This document shows, in pieces, positions 37,406 through 39,285 of a DNA stretch of 39,285 nt. Within the stretch, counting starts at the first letter, position 1; the number at the start of each line of letters is the position of its first letter. The position numbers and the translations under genes were made by a program. Source of the DNA: a virus; the IMG/VR virus record IMGVR_UViG_3300048930_000281, positions 1 through 39,285 of that record; one strand, 5' to 3'. The notes beneath the pieces were generated by a model that was given only the letters and a program-made list of their open reading frames with translations, was not told where the DNA came from and searched no databases.

Positions 37406-38902
37406 ATGATAGTGCAGCGCCAATTCAAAAAGCCACAGATTGAAGCATTATGCGTTCTTGCATTCTGCCTTCTGTCGTTGTCGCTTTTTGGCGCCACGCG
37501 CACGGAGTATTGGAGCGGGAACGTGATCGTCGGCGGGCTCATTCAGGACACCAATGGGGTCAACTTCCTGAAGGAGGCCCCGTTGACGAACGTGGTCTAC
37601 GGGCGGAGCAATGCGGTGTGGGTGACGATCACGGGCGGCGGTGGAGGCGGCGGGATCTCCGACGCTCCGAGCGACGGCAGTCCATACGGGCGGCGAAATG
37701 CTGTATGGGTTGACCTGTACGGATACTTCGCCGAGCTGGCCCACGGGCACAGCATCAGCGGCATCAGCGGCCTGTCTGACGCGCTGAACGATCGGTCGCT
37801 TGTTGGTCACGATCACGACTGGGCCGCCATCACCAACGCCCCAGATTTCGCGCTCGACGGGCACACCCATGACGCATCGAACATTGTCTCGGGCTACCTC
37901 ACCACCGACAGGCTCGGCAGCGGCACCGCCTCATCGTCGGTGTTCCTGCGCGGGGACGGGACTTGGGCCACACCGCCGACCGCCACCGGCCCAACCAACG
38001 GCATCCCGGACGCTCCCAACGACGGCACGTTCTACGGTCGAAAATCGGCTGGGTGGGTGAACCTGGCAGCCGGCGACATCCTGTCCGGCACGATCGCAAC
38101 CGCGAGGCTCGGAAGCGGGACGGCCAACGCAACCAAGTTTTTGCGGGGCGACCAATCTTGGCAGCAGCTCACCACCGTTGACATCAGCGACATCACCGAC
38201 AACGGCGCCGCGCTCATTGGCACGATCGATCCAGCTGCCGCTCGGGTTGTGCTCGAGCTGGGAGACTCGGCAACCCGCGACGTGGGCACCGGATCGGGCG
38301 ACGTTGCGGCAGGCAATCACACCCACGCATTCGCCGACCTCACCAGCAAGCCGACCACACTTTCGGGATACGGCATCACCGATGGTGTGGCGAACTCCCG
38401 CACGATCTCCACGACCAACAGCCTCACGGGCGGAGGCGACCTCAGCGCGAACCGCACGATCGCTCTCGTCGGTGACACATCGAGCCCTGGTAACTCGAAA
38501 TACTACGGCACTGACTCGGGCGGCACCCGAGGGTTTCACTCGTTGCCGTCGTCGTCCGGCGATGCGCCGTGGGCGGTGGCTTCGTTCTGGGACCCTGGCA
38601 CCGCTTCACCCGTGGACTGCTCAATCGTCTCGGGTTCGTCGTCCGGAGTGCATGGAGTATACCGGGCCGAGGATGGCCTGTATCGCGTCGACCTACTGAG
38701 CGCCCAACCTGCCGGAAGTTTTAAGCGCGTTGCCCATGCCGTCATCGCCTCGGGAACAGGCATCATTTTTGAGACCGGGATCATTTCCAACGCCACCTAT
38801 CGGACCGCCGGAACGAACGTTTTCGTCTACGTGCGCCAAGCTGCCAGCACGTCCAATTTTGAGACTAACCACCCCGTCATGCTTCGGCTCTTCAATCACT
38901 GA
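37406..38902 (+). CDS. Tail-fibre-like protein with N-terminal signal or membrane segment
   Basis: A 498-aa protein. Residues about 14-30 are hydrophobic (ALCVLAFCLLSLSLFGA) after a basic start, a signal peptide or anchor. The body has fibre repeats: two copies of a GI(S/P)DAP(S/N)DG...YGR(R/K) unit, two RLGSGTA...FLRGD repeats, HTHAFADLTSKPTTLSGYGI and SLTGGGDLSANRTIAL, all standard in trimeric tail fibres. The C-terminal ~120 residues are a beta-rich head. The 64-base gap before it (37342-37405) holds nothing I recognise. The stop forms a TGACCATG junction with the lipoprotein gene. Confidence 0.8.
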   Translation: MIVQRQFKKPQIEALCVLAFCLLSLSLFGATRTEYWSGNVIVGGLIQDTNGVNFLKEAPLTNVVYGRSNAVWVTITGGGGGGGISDAPSDGSPYGRRNAVWVDLYGYFAELAHGHSISGISGLSDALNDRSLVGHDHDWAAITNAPDFALDGHTHDASNIVSGYLTTDRLGSGTASSSVFLRGDGTWATPPTATGPTNGIPDAPNDGTFYGRKSAGWVNLAAGDILSGTIATARLGSGTANATKFLRGDQSWQQLTTVDISDITDNGAALIGTIDPAAARVVLELGDSATRDVGTGSGDVAAGNHTHAFADLTSKPTTLSGYGITDGVANSRTISTTNSLTGGGDLSANRTIALVGDTSSPGNSKYYGTDSGGTRGFHSLPSSSGDAPWAVASFWDPGTASPVDCSIVSGSSSGVHGVYRAEDGLYRVDLLSAQPAGSFKRVAHAVIASGTGIIFETGIISNATYRTAGTNVFVYVRQAASTSNFETNHPVMLRLFNH

Positions 38903-38904
38903 CC

Positions 38905-39285
38905 ATGAAAACTTTCTGGGCATTCATCGTGGTTCTTTCACTCCTCTTCGTTGCCTGCCTGCTCACCGGCTGCGCGCAGATGGGAACCCGCCAAACCGAC
39001 ACCAACACAACAACCCGCTATGAGATCGACAAGAAAGGCCAGACCAACGCGATTGTCTCGGAAGTCCGCGAGACCGCCACGCGCTCTACGGGGCGAGCGG
39101 TCTTCAGCGGCAAGAACACCTTTGAAGGACTCGACGCCTCCCAAGACGGAGAGCGCCAAGGGCTGAAGGTTTCCAAGTCTGGCCAACAGACCGACAGCCT
39201 CAAAGACCTCGTGGACGCGCTGCGGCTCGGGGCGCAGATCGGCGGCATGGTGTACGGTATCCCGCCGTCTGCGCAGGCGATACAA
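38905..39285 (+). CDS. Phage lipoprotein, N-terminal part (continues at window start)
   Basis: The first 127 codons of a 169-aa protein completed at 2-256. A hydrophobic signal core (FWAFIVVLSLLFVACL) ends in the lipobox LTGC with Cys23 as the lipidation site. A polar stretch (RQTDTNTTTRYEIDKKGQTN) and a region with VSEVRETATRSTGRAVF and KSGQQTDSLKDLVDALR follow. A proline-rich C-terminus is encoded after the cut. It lies directly after the fibre gene. It could be an outer-membrane spanin, a superinfection-blocking lipoprotein, or an anchor for the neighbouring exported proteins. Confidence 0.75.
   Translation, partial: MKTFWAFIVVLSLLFVACLLTGCAQMGTRQTDTNTTTRYEIDKKGQTNAIVSEVRETATRSTGRAVFSGKNTFEGLDASQDGERQGLKVSKSGQQTDSLKDLVDALRLGAQIGGMVYGIPPSAQAIQ
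39159..39285. repeat. Terminal direct repeat, right copy
   Basis: Identical to bases 1-127. See the left copy for interpretation as a circular contig overlap. Confidence 0.95.

Overview
The window is one complete circular phage genome, linearised. Its first 127 bases recur exactly as its last 127 (1-127 = 39159-39285), so the unit genome is 39,158 bp and the cut falls inside a lipoprotein gene. Gene content is that of a long-tailed (siphovirus-type) dsDNA phage: lambda-gpA-like terminase, lambda-gpB-like portal, ClpP-type prohead protease with a scaffold tail, major capsid, major tail protein, frameshifted tail-assembly chaperone, tape measure, and a DUF2163/BR0599 hub followed by an NlpC/P60-like peptidase and a gpJ-like tip protein. 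The host cannot be read directly. DNA is GC-rich, and many starts lack a Shine-Dalgarno (SD) sequence and instead follow A/C-rich leaders or a TGAC(C/A)TATG junction. Together with many Sec signal peptides on phage proteins, this hints at a diderm outside Proteobacteria (PVC or Bacteroidota-like), but that is inference. I see no integrase, CI-type repressor, DNA polymerase, tRNA or clear free endolysin.

Layout, following transcription around the circle. (1) 12.65-24.9 kb, + strand, early and replication genes: a ribbon-helix-helix (RHH) regulator, small membrane proteins, a RecT-like annealing protein, a coiled-coil protein, a Cas4/DUF2800-type nuclease, a DUF669-like single-strand-binding protein, several small unknowns, an ASCH gene with an internal amber codon, a scarred 350-bp stretch carrying a 50-bp copy of the helicase 5' end, an SF2 helicase, a primase-helicase, a ~200-bp iteron and hairpin array, and a VRR-NUC nuclease. 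(2) 24.9-34.1 kb, + strand, packaging, head, neck and major tail protein. (3) 34.1 kb through the cut to 3.46 kb, + strand: an unusual cassette between the major tail protein and the tail-assembly chaperone, holding a pectate-lyase-fold tailspike, two tail-fibre-like proteins and an FN3 protein that all begin with Sec signal-like segments, a lipoprotein, and small membrane proteins that may act in lysis. (4) 3.46-11.5 kb, + strand, tail chaperones, tape measure, hub, peptidase, tip. (5) 11.5-12.56 kb, the only - strand block: two zinc-ribbon miniproteins, a small membrane protein, and an RHH protein divergent from the + strand RHH gene across an 88-bp region full of palindromes.

How it fits together: the two RHH proteins with the palindromic region between them look like the control point between the minus block and the early operon. 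RecT-like protein, nuclease and SSB form a recombination module; helicase, primase-helicase and the iteron array a replication module. Terminase to tip form the virion module. The most unusual features are the exported fibre cassette, the iteron/hairpin array, the RHH switch and the leader composition.
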